Shown here: in pieces, positions 21,561-33,979 of the stretch | Position numbering within the stretch: position 1 is the stretch's first letter | Layout of the letters: each line of letters starts with the position of its first letter | From: Agriotes lineatus | Taxonomy: Eukaryota > Arthropoda > Insecta > Coleoptera > Elateridae | Direction of reading: 5' to 3' | DNA: 64,000 bases | Assembly (NCBI GenBank): GCA_940337035.1 | Contig: CALNHX010002701.1 | Span: 62,001-126,000 of the forward strand | Notes under the pieces: model-generated | What the model was told of the DNA's origin: nothing | Seen by the model: only the letters and a program-made list of their open reading frames with translations | The model's database searches: none | Position numbers and translations under genes: made by a program

Positions 21561-22091
21561 TGATTGTTACACGACAAAATTGGCAGCCTGTATATTGAGG
21601 ATTTGAAAATTATGCTTATCATATATGCCGACTTGGCTCCCGCTTGCTCTGGTATTCAATTCAATGAGGCCTTCCGCTAGTTGAATACATATCACTTTTG
21701 TCAAAGTTTATGTAGAGATGCTAGGGCGCTGATAGACCCGCGCTATATTAATTCTTAGAGGTTTCTCCTTTTGTTTGTTAAAATGATTACAGCATTATTC
21801 TAGTCGTTTGGTATTCAGGAATTTACCAAGTAGCAAAGATCCTACCTCAGGTACTATGATGTTAATATTTTCAGCATCTATAGTTATATCAGTGAAAGAG
21901 CTTTTCTCTTATGTCGTCACTTTGTGCTGGTGCGTAAACTACTATGATTTGATATGTTTTATCGGATTTTTTCCACTGTCTAAGATGTATATCACACAAC
22001 GCTTCGGGAGTTTTGACCTACTGCCGTCTTCAGGTATTCCTGGTTAGTCCTGAGAAGGACTGATATTGTACGTTTTTCTACGTAAACTCGT

Positions 22092-22169
22092 GCCTCCCCC
22101 GGTGTTTGAACCCGGGACCGCTGATCGCTGTGATTACTAATCTGCCACTCTAACCACTAGACCACCAGC
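22092..22169 (-). repeat. tRNA-derived SINE head
   Basis: The minus strand has a box A-like TGGTCTAGTGGTTAGAGTGG and a box B GGGTTCAAACACC within a well-paired T arm (CCCGG/CCGGG). The anticodon region is imperfect. This resembles the promoter head of an insect SINE rather than a functional tRNA gene. The SINE body would extend left of 22092; its end was not found. Confidence 0.6.
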
Positions 22170-23759
22170 TCTCAGCGGTCAGGCTCACTGTCTTGTCCTT
22201 TCTCAGCTAGCTTGATATTTTAATACAAAATTCTTGTAACACTACTGGAGCCTGTAGTTTGAATCTGAAACAATTCGTTAAAAACCCCTAACAATACAAA
22301 TATTTAATTAAAGTCAATAATGATTTGGTGAAGAGCATATCTTCGGGAATTCGCCTCAGCCAGCTTTACTTATATAGTTTGGTTTAGATAATATCTTCGG
22401 AGGTGTCTAGCCAACTTTATCGGGTTAGTGTCTCTCTTCTGGGCTACTAAAGGTGACTGAAGGTATAGTCGTCGAAATACATATTTGGCATTTAAATATT
22501 TGTGTGGTTAGTGGTTTTTCAAGAATTCTTTAAGTTTCTGAGCAAACTAAAACTCCAGTTTTTGTTCTGGGAAATATGTCACACCATCAACCTTTATAGC
22601 TATTTGGAAATGTGTTAAATACGTATTTCAATTTCCATGAGGCCGTCTGGTCCCGATCTAATGCTACACGGGGCCATATGTGCCCCAGCAGTGAATACAT
22701 AAGATCCTACTGATCGCGAGTCAAGGTGTTGATGAGAAAAACCAAATCTGCGCAACTCATGGGAAGTTATTCTCTACGCAAGCTTCACGCTGGACACCAA
22801 CATGTCCCTATCCCTAGCCCACACTATTATCTACTAGGTGAAAAACTCTCGAAACAGTATAAAAAAAGGGTCCCCAGGGCTTAGAAAGACTAGTGCATCC
22901 AACTTCTTCCTGAGACGTAGAATTGGTAAGAGCATAACCTGATCCGTCACCAACGGTTGCCTAATCCAGGCTGATAAGGCGTTGAACTGTCCAGATAAGT
23001 ATGCCAAGGACCGCACACCACTAGACATTGCATTGAAAATAGTAATTTACAACAGAAGGCCCTTTAATCTTATTCAACCTATTTTCTACTCCAAATTTCT
23101 TCACATTATGTGTAGTTTCCGCATTTATTATAAATAACCTCTTATCTGTTGTCCTGAACTGCAGCCGCTATGTCTTACTCAGACATAAAAACATGATTTG
23201 TTTTTATTTTTTGCGTACGTAAAACCCTTTGTAAATAAATATCAAGCTATGTGCTGCCATATGGTACACTCTACTAAAAGAAGTAAATACCCCGAGTAAA
23301 GGAGCCAATTTTAAAACGTCCCATTCAATGTGCATTCTTCTTTCATAGCTCAAGTATAAAAAAATCGCACTGATGCAGGCGAAAGAAAATCATATAGGTA
23401 GTAGGCACTTCAGATATTTTTTCTATCTTTTTATGGAATGAATGTATGTGCTTTGGTTTACTGCCATACTAAATTAATTAATTGATAGAGTACTCATCGT
23501 ATGGTACTTTTGCTAATTCGATAGATTGGGGTTGCGTACATATTAGTTCTTGTATGTAACGCTAACGTAAATATTAGATAGTGGTGCTCTCCCAATATTA
23601 TAAACGCAATTAATTAATACTTTTAATTCTTATTTTTTACTTAATGCATTTGCGGGAAATCATTTAGCTTTTAAAATATGTTAATTATAAAGTATTCTGT
23701 AAGACTCAAATCCGAGTTTCTGGATATTCACCAAATAGAAAAATTAGTATCGGTTTATA
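22170..23759. other. Noncoding stretch, 1.6 kb, nothing recognised
   Basis: There are no domains, terminal repeats or RNA genes visible. Confidence 0.5.
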
Positions 23760-23761
23760 TA

Positions 23762-24432
23762 TACTGGCCGCCATATGTAAATGAACAGTAAACGTTGGTA
23801 AATTTGAATGACATTTTTAGAAACGATGTACCTATTTTATTCGATATTTAGAAACAATGAAAATTTCAGCACGATACAATCAATTGATCAAGTTATTCGA
23901 GGAATGCTAAATGCAGTTGGTTACATGAATAACGTTCTGGAACCAGTGTTAGTTCCATATCTTCAGCAACTAGGAAATTCCAGTTTTGAGCAAGATAATG
24001 CTCAGCCACATACCGCTAGGGTTACTACAGAGTTTCTGGAAAATGATAATGTCTATCATCTTCCAAAGCCTTCTCTTTCACAAAACTTATTACCAATCAA
24101 ACACGTGTGGGATATGCTAGGAAGCAGAATCAATGCTTTACAACCATCCCCAAACAGTCTAGATGTTCTCCAACAACAGATTTTAGAAGCTTGGGATTCG
24201 ATACCACAAGCTACTATTAATTCGCTTATTTCAAGTACGTCTAATAGACTAGCTGAATGTGTAAAAAATGCAGGAGGATCAACGCATAATTAGTGTTTGA
24301 AAATTGTTGCAATAATTGTATCTTGCCGCAATTTTCATCGTTTTTTTGTACTAATAAAATACTTCTTCTCTAAAAATTTCATTCAAATTTGCCAACGTTT
24401 ACTGGGTGTTTATTTACTTATGGCGGCCAGTG
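23762..24432 (+). mobile_element. Tc1/mariner-type element, internally deleted (671 bp)
   Basis: Inverted ends of about 50 bp (ACTGGCCGCCAT at the left, its inverse ending GGCGGCCAGTG at 24432; both continue into AGTAAACGTTGG) are flanked by TA dinucleotides at 23760-23761 and 24433-24434, the canonical target. Only the 3' half of the transposase gene remains. Confidence 0.9.
23808..24293 (+). pseudogene. Tc1-like transposase, C-terminal part
   Basis: The 161-codon frame contains EQDNAQPHTARVTTEFL, which includes the second catalytic aspartate of the DD34E superfamily. Exactly 34 residues later comes LPIKHVWDMLG, where the family has PIEHVW: the catalytic glutamate is lysine here. The helix-turn-helix region and the first aspartate are deleted. 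The frame itself is uninterrupted, so this copy decayed by deletion and one key missense change. It could still be mobilised by a related active transposase through its intact ends. Confidence 0.9.
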
Positions 24433-24434
24433 TA

Positions 24435-27400
24435 TAACAGAATTTTGAATGAAAACTATTTCAATTTTCAGATTCTTTTAAAAATAAAATGGAATTAGTA
24501 TTTCAGATCTTTATTTAAAAAAACCTTTACTTTTTTTTGTACTTGGGATTTTCAAGTTTTTACTTTGTATATCCATTTTGCAGTTAGTGTAATAGAATAT
24601 GTAACCGTAGTATGCTCACGTAAGAATTAAAAATATATAAATAACAAGTATACCTATTGTGAAGTAGTAAAAACCCTTAGTCTTCTCCACAAGTGTGTTA
24701 CAGTTTAGCAAGCAACATGTTTCGAAACCAATACTGGTTTCATCATCAGGCCCAAACGTTAATATGATGTATTACAGAATTAAGATCACATGGTCAATGT
24801 GCGATTATAATTTAAAAGTTGAACATCTTCACGGCAAATATGCAAATATTTTTTCAATGTCAGTTTTTTTTAACTTGCTCTTATAATAATTTTATATTAT
24901 CCGGGGCAATAATAATTTTTAGAATGTAATTTTTCTGTGTAATAATCGCACTTCTTCACCTCTCTTTAGTGGTGTTTATCAGCCGTTTTGGCTTCAACCT
25001 TTATATTTTAACCTCACTTTGGCCATTTGCACTTTGTTGTTTTGTTTATGTCGGTAAAGGTTACACCGTATTTTATATCAAATTAACTATTTTGGCATGC
25101 TTTCCTTACTATTAATATTTCCACTTTATCTATCAATAGGGAATGTGCGTTATTATCATTATTCAGCCCTCTTATAGTTGGTTATGCACTCACATAAAAT
25201 ATTTGTTATCGTTGTTTTTTCTACCTTCACTTTACACCTACGCACTTTAATTATAATGTTAATCTGAAGTGTTTGTTTAAAGTACTAAAGTTTAAACCTT
25301 TATCTGATACACATTACATGCACTTTTCTTGTCTCAGCCTAGCTCTAATTTAATGTTGACATTTTACATTTACATTTTTATTGTTTCTATATTTCTGGTT
25401 TTTTTTTTCAAATAGATCCCTCATATTTTTGTCTTGATGTGCCGGATTTAGTGCCACAGCCATTTATGCCAGGTAATCCTTGGGATATCGATTTCCGTTT
25501 TTTACCTTGTTTTCTTTTTCCACGCAATCCGGATTCTGCTGCTATTTCATTTTATTGTTTTTTCTCGCGGCTGTATTGCATATTATATCTTACGAATCTC
25601 TTTATATTCATGATTTTGGAGTTAACGCACTAGCAAGTGACGAGGACTTCACCATGTCTCAATCAAATTAAAAATGATTAAAGATAATAACTTGATGGAG
25701 AAAGCTTAGCAAGTATTTCAAGAACGGGATTGAAACTTAAAATCAAACACGTCAATGATCTATGAAGAATTATAAGAAGCGAGTTCTGAATTTTAACCTG
25801 ACGGATGCTACTGAATGATTTTGAAAAGGATTAGCTGAACAAAGAAGAGAGGAAGTAACATCACTCAGCGCTAACTAGTTTATATGGTATAGGTACGTAC
25901 CTACTGTTCAAATATTATTTAATCAGATCTAATGTGATAGCAATTTATTCTGATTTATACATGCCATAGGTAAATGGTAAATGTTCAGCTCTTTCAAAAA
26001 ACAATTGATTATTTTACTGCTTCATTTCCAAAAATTTGCGAATGCGCGGGGTTATATGAAAAAGGTAGTATCAACAATCTGTTAATACCTCTCGCGAATA
26101 TCTTTTCAATACGGAGATACGAGAAAAAGGGCAGAGCGATCATTCAGCTAATCGTATTTATTGCCTATAAAACAGGAATATTTGGAAGCCGCAGTTGAAT
26201 CTGTTGAATAATGAAGTGTCTCTTACGCTGCAGAACGTAAAATTTACGCAGCTCCAACGCTTCCATGTATTTTCACAGCCTCAACAAACCACAAAGGAAT
26301 TTGTTAATTCGTCGAGTCTGTTTATCCTGAGCAAGGACAAGGGCGCGGATGCTGCCAGTTAACTTAAATCCCCAACTTTCATCTCTGGAGTTATTTAAGA
26401 AATGCACACTGTTGAAAATGCATTTAAAATGCTTCTAGAGCAATTTCGCTTTTATTTCCGTGCACTAATGGCCCAACATTAAATGATAATTGAAATTTAA
26501 GGTTAAAAACCACGTAGATTGAGTTAGAAACAATTTTAAAAATGTATTTTTAGTACGGATTTATGTAGGGCGAAGTACATTCTGTGTTTTTTTAATAGAT
26601 TAATTAGAAAATTTAGTCTTAATATTGTGGAACAACACAATAATTAATATTTTTTTAAATTTAAATACATTTTCCCTTATCATCGATTGAGACTACTACG
26701 AGTAGTGTATTAATACATCCTCAGAAGTGGATAGTTTCAATAGAACTAAATAGCCCTATAATAAAGTTTTGTTATATCTGTAAATATACTACCTTTCTAA
26801 AAAGATCAACAACAGAATAAAAAATAATAGGAAGAAGCAATTGGAGCAATTCAATTTAGATATTGAGATTGCGAAGTCAAACATCCTCTATAGCCAGATT
26901 TACTAAAATATAGTCGCAGGAGTCATAGCAAACATTGAATAAAGCTATCTGGATTAGGGGCATAATCAAGTTCACAGACGAGTTCGGCTCTTAGATTTCG
27001 GAGAAAGTTTGAGAACTGTTTGCAATTCAACTCCACGCAAACAAGAACTAAAAGGCATCCTGCAAAATGTATGTTTCGTCTCTAAACCACTACCAACAAC
27101 AAAAGGATAATGTTCCCATGGAGCCTTGCAAATTTACACATTTATAGACTTAAGAAAAGTCTATTTTCTAGTACATTAGCTAGCCATTCGTCTCTGTTTT
27201 TGAAGTCTGCTGAATTAATCAGCTATTTTTCATGTTAAAGGTTTTTGTAGCGCGCCGACATCATAGCCAATAAAGTTGTACGTGTAGGCGTATACGTACA
27301 AATTGAAAGTGCTACAACCGATTTAGGAGTTTATAAATACTGTGCTGAATAACAGTTGTCACTAAAAACATTGTATTAAATTAAAAAGGTAATAATTTAG

Positions 27401-28900
27401 GTTGTCAGTAAGTAATTTACAGTTATTTTTATTTTACTTTTTGTGGTTACTCTTAGAATAGTGATACCTCCCAGTGTCTGAACTGCCACGCGAAATGTAT
27501 ATTACGGAATAATATCTTAATCTAGGTATTTATCTTCGCATTGCTTTATTTTTGTCATTAGCATTATATGTGCATTGGATAGCAGTTTCTAAATTGTTGC
27601 CCCAAAAATAAGGTGGCAGCTGATATAAAGTGTGCTGCATTGGTGGATGAAACATACGAAATCACATACTAATTACAGAAACATTCCATTTTGTTTTAAG
27701 GGACAATGGTGATCTAATTGGCCCAACGTTAAGCATTTTTTCGAAAATATTTAAAAAAATGTGTTAGCTACAATTGGAAATTCTAAATCAAAATATCAAT
27801 TTGGTCCTTTTGAGGGACCGTCAAATTTGACACGTGACTGATAAACCTAGTTTAAAACGGCTGATAGAAAAAGGGATTCGTACATCAGATACAAAAATAA
27901 AACAACTTCACTTAGGCACTGACCATTGAAGTATTTTTTATGTTCAAGAAGCGTTTAGGTAAAAGACGGTTAAAATATATTTCATAAAATTTTTTCACAG
28001 TTTGACAATGAATAACTACAGGCCGTTTTGATGTTTTTATTTCAATTGTACAAATCGTATCAAGATTTTTACTAATACCTATCAGAAGTTTAGAGTGATC
28101 TGAAATAACTTAAGTTGGGTCACCACCTATAGATTGTTTCATACCTAACAGTGCAGTACGAACGGTATAGGCAATGCTTTTTGGATAGCTCAAAACTGCA
28201 CAGCGATGCCGCTACACACCTACTGTACTGGTTTTGTGTAACGAACTCCAGAGGTTCTCAAACAGCATTAATATATTGAAAGCAAATAAATTCGTATGCA
28301 ACAAAAATGGAATTGCTGTTCTTCTTTTATTCACATTAAATAACATATTATTAGATAAATGGTAATTGAATAAGCACACTACTCGTAATTGCTTAATAAA
28401 ATTACAAAGAATCTCACAAATGTGTTACTTTTGTTTTGTTTATTTCCTTGGTATTTCTTGGGTATTATTAATATTGCATTAGGAATACAAATCAAGTACT
28501 GTTCAGTGACCATCAGTGCAATCTTATTAATAGATCCTTAATAGTCTGGATTTTAGTAATAAAATTTTACTGATGTGTTGTTGGTTACTTTATCTATAAA
28601 TGAAGTAGTTTTCAAAAACCAACAGTGTAAGTAATCGATTCTTAATAATTTGCATGTTAGAAATTGAATTTTAGTGATGATCTTAATATGTAACTTATTA
28701 CTAGATGCAAACGATTTTTCCATTTTCTGCGAATAAGTAGAAGTTTCCTTTTGTGTTCAATTTGTGATATGATTCAGTTTGTTTGCAACTATGGATGGAA
28801 TCACCAAATTGTAAACGGGTCAGACGTTAAGCTTACGCGAAAAACAGTTATTGGTAAATGTGCTGAATTATAATTTAAACAATAGGGTAGAAAATTAATC
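24435..28900. other. Noncoding stretch, 4.5 kb
   Basis: Mostly AT-rich DNA without recognisable genes. On the minus strand at 24711-24760 a CTGATGA, a perfect 7-bp hairpin and GAAAC stand in the order of a hammerhead ribozyme core, but stems I and III are not evident. Confidence 0.45.
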
Positions 28901-28923
28901 TGTAAAGTTACATCACAAAAAAA

Positions 28924-29630
28924 GTGTCGAAAATGACAGGTGTATCACAAATAACATTATTCACAGTGCGCAAAACATCCACTTCAGCCACTGGGATTGA
29001 ACCACCAAAAAAACGTGCAAAAGGTGAAAGTACTTCGAGCTCCTGTTCCAACAAATACGACGAAGTGGCAGAAGGTATAATTCGAACAAAGGTGCATAGT
29101 TTTTTTCTTCAAAATATACCTCCTACGCTAAACGGTATTTTAGCAGTGTCAGCGCTGATTCCGTTGTGCCAGATTTCTCTAAGACGACGCTGTATAGATT
29201 GCTAAAAGACATGGATTTGTGTACCACGACTAAGAATGGGTTCGTTGCTTATTTTTTAACAAAAAAAATTGGCAAGATTATCACGACAAGATGGACGGAA
29301 AAACATTTGAAAATGGGTTCGAAAATGTTTTAATCCCGAATATTGCACAAAAACCGTGATAGTAATGGATAACGCACCCTACCACAGTAGGAAATTCGAA
29401 CAGGTACCCAACACTTCATCTAACAAAGAAACAAGGAAGGAATGGCCGTTGAGTAAAGATGTATATTTGAAGAAGATAACTTAAAACGCGAATTGTTAGA
29501 AGTAGTGAATAAATACAAAAACCAGTTTAATGGATACATCATCGAAGAAATTGCCAAAAAACATGACGTAAAACCACTTACTATAAACATAAACAGCGGT
29601 GATAGTGAAACTGAAATAGAAAATTGATAG
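28924..29630 (+). pseudogene. IS630/Tc1-like (DDE) transposase remnant
   Basis: The N-terminal frame (28924-29205) has a basic PPKKRAKG stretch and KVHSFFLQNIPPTLN. Shifted frames then give DFSKTTLYRLLKDMDL (about 29175), DKMDGKTFENGFENVLIPNI (about 29295-29345) and VIVMDNAPYHSRKFEQVPN (about 29358-29415), in which MDNAPYHS carries the second catalytic aspartate, and finally KNQFNGYIIEEIAKKHDVK (about 29518-29575). The first catalytic block and the final NPIELIW-type block are missing. Several frameshifts show it is dead. It is the same broad family as the remnant at 54660-58105. Confidence 0.8.
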
Positions 29631-30621
29631 TTATGTCGAATGAGTTGAACTTTACCGTTTTTTCACTTTTATTTACAAAATTTGTAAATAAAGTTTATGT
29701 TTATTAATGTTATACCCGTTTTTAAATCTACTGTAATTATAATTTGTTCTTTTCGTTTGCTCTTGTTTATAAATTTTGTACTATCTTAGAATCTAATGTA
29801 AATTGTATTTTTCCCACTTGTTTGCAATTTAATAAACATAACTTTTCAGTTTTTTTCAATAAAAATAACCTATTAATTTATTTGCAGTTAATTAATGGAC
29901 TCTCACTTTGGGTATTTATATTAAACTTGGAGAAAATGTTTTGAATGCCACTGTTAAAAGTGTGAATGCCTACTTGGTGTTTAACCGGTACACAATGGCA
30001 TTATAAGGGTGTAAGTGAGGGATTATAGGATTAACAGGTAATGGTTCTCTTGTCTGAAGGAAGAGTTTTTAGAGTACGTCTCACAACACCGATGTCCATA
30101 AGCTCAATGCTGCACTATAAGTATGAAACAATCTATAGTGTCCTTTAAAGGATCTAAATGGAATTTTCCTGTAAAACTATTAGGAAAAGAAACATTAAAA
30201 TGCCTAGTAATTAACATGAAATTTAATATGCTACGTCTGCCAATGCAATGCTCTGTATATGAACCGTTGTTTTTTTCTAAATATCTGTCAATAGCTGTGC
30301 AATCTATCTCTGGTGTTCTGTGACCAGGATAAACAGATTTTATTTGAAGGTTAAAAATTTTCAATCTCTATTAAAAACAATTATTGATTATAATATAAAA
30401 CTTCTACTTAAGATTGACTCACCTTTGATAACAGATAACCTTATAATATTTAGTTTATATTATATAAACCCAATGAACGCGTAAAATCACGTAACTGACA
30501 TGTATTTAATTTATGATTTAAAGTTTTAATTATGTCAATATAAAATATGAACTTTAAACTTCGACTAGCTCTAGTTCTAAGAATGAACACCTCTATCTCA
30601 ATCAAATGAGTATGCTTTAAT

Positions 30622-30784
30622 AAAGTATGATCAAAAATTATTTTCATCTAGTATGGCCAAGGAATAGTTCCTCATTCATGAATGCAACTACGTTTATACT
30701 AAATGTCAAAGTTATAGTTGCATTCATAAATTAGGAAGTATCCCATGGCCATACGAGATAAAAATACTTTTTGATTATACTATC
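30622..30784. repeat. Hairpin-forming inverted repeat with 70-bp arms
   Basis: The arms 30622-30691 and 30714-30784 are reverse complements with mismatches (shared cores TAGTATGGCCA, CATGAATGCAACTA and their inverses). The loop is only about 22 bp. No coding sequence is present. It is either a very small foldback transposon or a long hairpin RNA source. Confidence 0.75.
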
Positions 30785-30829
30785 TTAACAATTCTCTCTC
30801 TTTGATTTTTTTATATTATATTCTTCTTC

Positions 30830-31978
30830 TTCATTTCCTTCTTGCCAGAAGGGTCGTGATCACATTTCACTTACGGCTTGCTGTAGCGGCTTTAACAATT
30901 GCCTTCCATCGGCCTCTCTCTCTAGCAGTGCGAGTTGCCTGTACAATTGTGGGGAATTAGTGCTCTCTTTAAACTTGAGCCACGTTACGAAGGCGAGCCA
31001 TGTAAACAGAGATTCTGACAGTTCTCAGTGCGGCTTACACCAGTTTTACACGGTGCGCACTTTACGGAAACGTCCGTTGTGTTGCATGTTGCCGTAAATG
31101 AGATTACTGCACAACAAAACAACGCTCATTCCTCCTCTAGTGTAAAGGCACCCATAAGCGATGTTCGATTTTCTCTTCGAAACGGCCAACCACAGAACGC
31201 CTTTCTATCACGTGATTTTCACCGACCACGTGCGGTTTTTTACTTGGCTCACCTTTCTAACTTGGATGCAATTTAGTTTGATCTGCCCATATTCTGGGTA
31301 AGCGGCCTCTCAATCTGGTTCCCTCTATCTTCCCATATACTATTAGCTGCTAAAAATGATCGTTCTTCCTTCTGGATATATGCCCAAAGATCTTGAGTAT
31401 CCGAGTATTCACTGTTTCTGACAGACGATCTGGTTCCTTTATCTATTGGAGTATACACCCGTTGGTTCTCCGTGCTGTCCAAGGAACACGTAATATACGC
31501 CTCCAACACCACACTTCTAAGGTGTCAATTTTCATCTTATCGCTTGTTTTTGAACTTCAGGATTCGCATACATAGAGAACTATTGGGAGGATATTTGTTT
31601 TTATTATTTGTTTCTTTATAAGCTTCTTACTGCCACTTTTGCCATTTCGCACCTGCGCTTGATTTCTTTTGTACAGCCACCAGAATTTGTTATTTACAAA
31701 TAAACAAACTGGGTAACCACTTGCCGTTGTCTAATTTGTACTATGTCGACTCTGTCGTTTTTTCTGTCGACTATCATAATTTTGGTTTTTTCATAATTTA
31801 TTTAAAGTTCAAGGTTTTGACTTTCTTCTTCTAGTTGACCTATTAGTTGGTCTAGTTTATCCGCATCATGGCGAACAGCACAGTGTCGTCAACATAACGT
31901 AGATTATTTACCTTTACTCCACCAATAGAAATTCCATTGTCCCAGTTTTCCAGCGTCTTCCTCAAGACATACTCTCTA
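30830..31978 (-). pseudogene. RTE-like LINE, C-terminal remnant
   Basis: Reading leftwards from 31978: GGVKVNNLRYVDDTVLF (YVDD at about 31900 is the reverse transcriptase active site), KLDQLIGQLEEESQ, then in shifted frames INYEKTKIMIVDR, VLYVCESW, IDTLEVWCWRRILRVPW and GNQIERPLTQNMGRSN (31273-31330), all blocks of insect RTE-type polyproteins. Beyond an unrelated stretch at about 31030-31260, ARERGRWKAIVKAAT (about 30880-30930) matches the extreme C-terminus and a GAA-rich tail follows. Frameshifts and stops are frequent. The 5' end is cut by the mariner at 31981. Confidence 0.8.
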
Positions 31979-31980
31979 TA

Positions 31981-32530
31981 TACGTGGGTGGGCTGAAAAG
32001 TAATGGACACATGCTTGTAGAACGCGAACGCAACGACCTTCGGAGACGAGCATTGTTGTATTCGGAAGCTACATCTTTCCTTTATGCGCATTCCAAGTTT
32101 GGAGGAGTCTCGTTCATCAGTTCGTTTTTTAGTAGCGGAAGTATGGAGACGTGTTCTAGTGCTATGTCAACGCGACTTGAAAAGCGCGTGGTTAAAGAAT
32201 TTTTAATTGCTGAAAACGTGATTCCTACTGAGATTCGTCGCCGTTTAAAGGCTGTTTATGGTGACGATACTGTTGACAGGTGGTTGCGATCTCAGAAGAG
32301 CCGTAATTAATGACAAAAAACGCAGCGGACCTCCGATCACTGCCACAGACGATGAACATCGCAAACGCGTCGACAATTTGATCCAAAATGACCGGCGGTT
32401 TGCGATGGGCTTTTGAGTGGTTTCCCGGTTATTTTGGATTAAATTGTCGACGCGTGTGCGATGTTCATCGTCTGTGGCAGTGATCGGAGGTCCGCTGCGT
32501 TTTTCGTCATCAACTGTGATCTTAGTACTT
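31981..32530 (+). mobile_element. Mariner fragment with inverted duplication
   Basis: The left end, GTGGGTGGGCTGAAAAGTAA (from 31985), resembles terminal repeats of the irritans-type mariners and abuts TATA. A transposase N-terminus follows (32166-32310: KRVVKEFLIAENVIPTEIRR, then AVYGDDTVDRW) and a continuation in another frame (KRSGPPITATDDEHRKRVDN). From 32426 to 32509 the last 84 bp are repeated in inverse orientation. No right terminal repeat was found, so the element is truncated and rearranged. Confidence 0.75.
32311..32509. repeat. 84-bp inverted duplication within the mariner
   Basis: The arms 32311-32394 and 32426-32509 are nearly perfect reverse complements separated by about 31 bp. 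Both encode the same transposase segment (SGPPITATDDEHR), one on each strand. This head-to-head copy is why a minus-strand open frame (32245-32610) reads transposase sequence as well. Confidence 0.88.
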
Positions 32531-32537
32531 TGATAAG

Positions 32538-32558
32538 ATATATATATATATATATATA
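32538..32558. repeat. Short TA microsatellite
   Basis: About ten uninterrupted TA units. Confidence 0.9.
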
Positions 32559-32559
32559 G

Positions 32560-33975
32560 GGCTAAATGGTATCTTGTTGAACCCCTTACATTATTGGGCC
32601 GTTGTTCCACCCGGCTTTAAAAATTCATTTCGGAAGATATAAATCACTTTATATGAGGTTTTTTATCATTACGCGTCAAAGCAACCTCAGAGGGGTAATG
32701 TTTTTAGAAGTTTAGTTTTTTTATATATTAATAGGACCATGTGAGTCCGTTGATATGATTAGTTCGTTATTTAGCCCGTTTGTGTATAAATTTATATCTG
32801 TTGCACGTTGTGTAGCCCGTCGGTGTTGCCAAATGTATTCCCATGTGTTATTACATCACGTGGTAAAATACAAATCTTCCACACAGAGTTGAGGAAGCGA
32901 TCGGGCCGCTCCAAAGCATTAAGTGAGTGGTGTTTCCTTATAAGTAAAGTGGAGTGCGATAAAATTGTTGAAGGCGTGGTAGAAATATGGTAGCGCTAGC
33001 TGCTGAGAATAAAAGAGATAAGTTTCTATGTATTCTATCTTTCTTCGAACTGCAAAATTCCAAATAACTACCATAACTGAGTTCTTCATTCTCTCAGTTA
33101 ACGCATTTAATTACATAATCCAGGTGGCTGACGTCATTAACAATACATTGACCTAAAATATTTATAAATCTGTTAAATACACCACTTAATGGTTGTTTGG
33201 TAATTAATAGTGTTAATTGCGTAACGTATTGCATCAATTGTTCGAAGACGATTATAATACAGAAGTTGCTGCAAATACAAGAACAAGAACAAATCCAAAA
33301 CGGGAGAATATTAAAATGGGGCCAAAAACGTAGTCTTGTTTATGTAATGAATTTAGTCTCATCGTAAAACCACACCGCCACTGTAGCATTTTATCAGTGT
33401 GCTGTGCAAATCGAAGAAACGGACAATGTTCTACGGGACAAGTGCAATACTTTTAATGAGTTCAACCAAATCCTAATACAATGTATTATGATACAAACAT
33501 GCATTTCACACCTCAGCTACAACGATATTCGCAATGTTTACAATGGACTTCGAAGAACCAGAACAGGGGCATTTTGAAGCCAATTAGTTTCAAAAAATAG
33601 AACCGCGGTGACCAAACGCAAATAAATATTTTTGTATCTACAATACGAAATGCTACTTTTGCATTGGAAATGATAGATTTTTTAGCGAATCGAAGACGAG
33701 CCTAGAAATTCGTTTGATAATACAAAAGCATTTCATATTCGAGATACATTTTTTTAACTGCAGTAATATTAAGAAAATTATAATTAAACATTATAGAACT
33801 GCCAACATGCGTTTATTTGACAGTTTATAAATAATTAATAAACGATTGTCATAGTGATATTGAAACTTTTAATTTACATATTGCAAGAAACTAATTAATT
33901 AATTAACTATATAATAGAATAATATTGCGAAAACTAACTGTTTAAGTTAAAATAATACCTTCGTAACATATACAG
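32560..33975. other. Noncoding stretch, 1.4 kb, nothing recognised
   Basis: No domain, RNA gene or terminal repeat is visible. Confidence 0.5.
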
Positions 33976-33979
33976 TATA

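Noticed and set aside
21257..21598. 113-codon frame in the foldback
   Set aside because: It reads through inverted and tandem repeats; the repeated peptide (VYTLSYR type) reflects the DNA repeat, not a gene.
22092..22169. Functional tRNA gene on the minus strand
   Set aside because: The T arm is good but the acceptor and anticodon stems are not; sequence continues as a SINE-like body.
31028..31276. 82-codon plus-strand frame
   Set aside because: Lies within LINE debris of opposite orientation and shows no motif.
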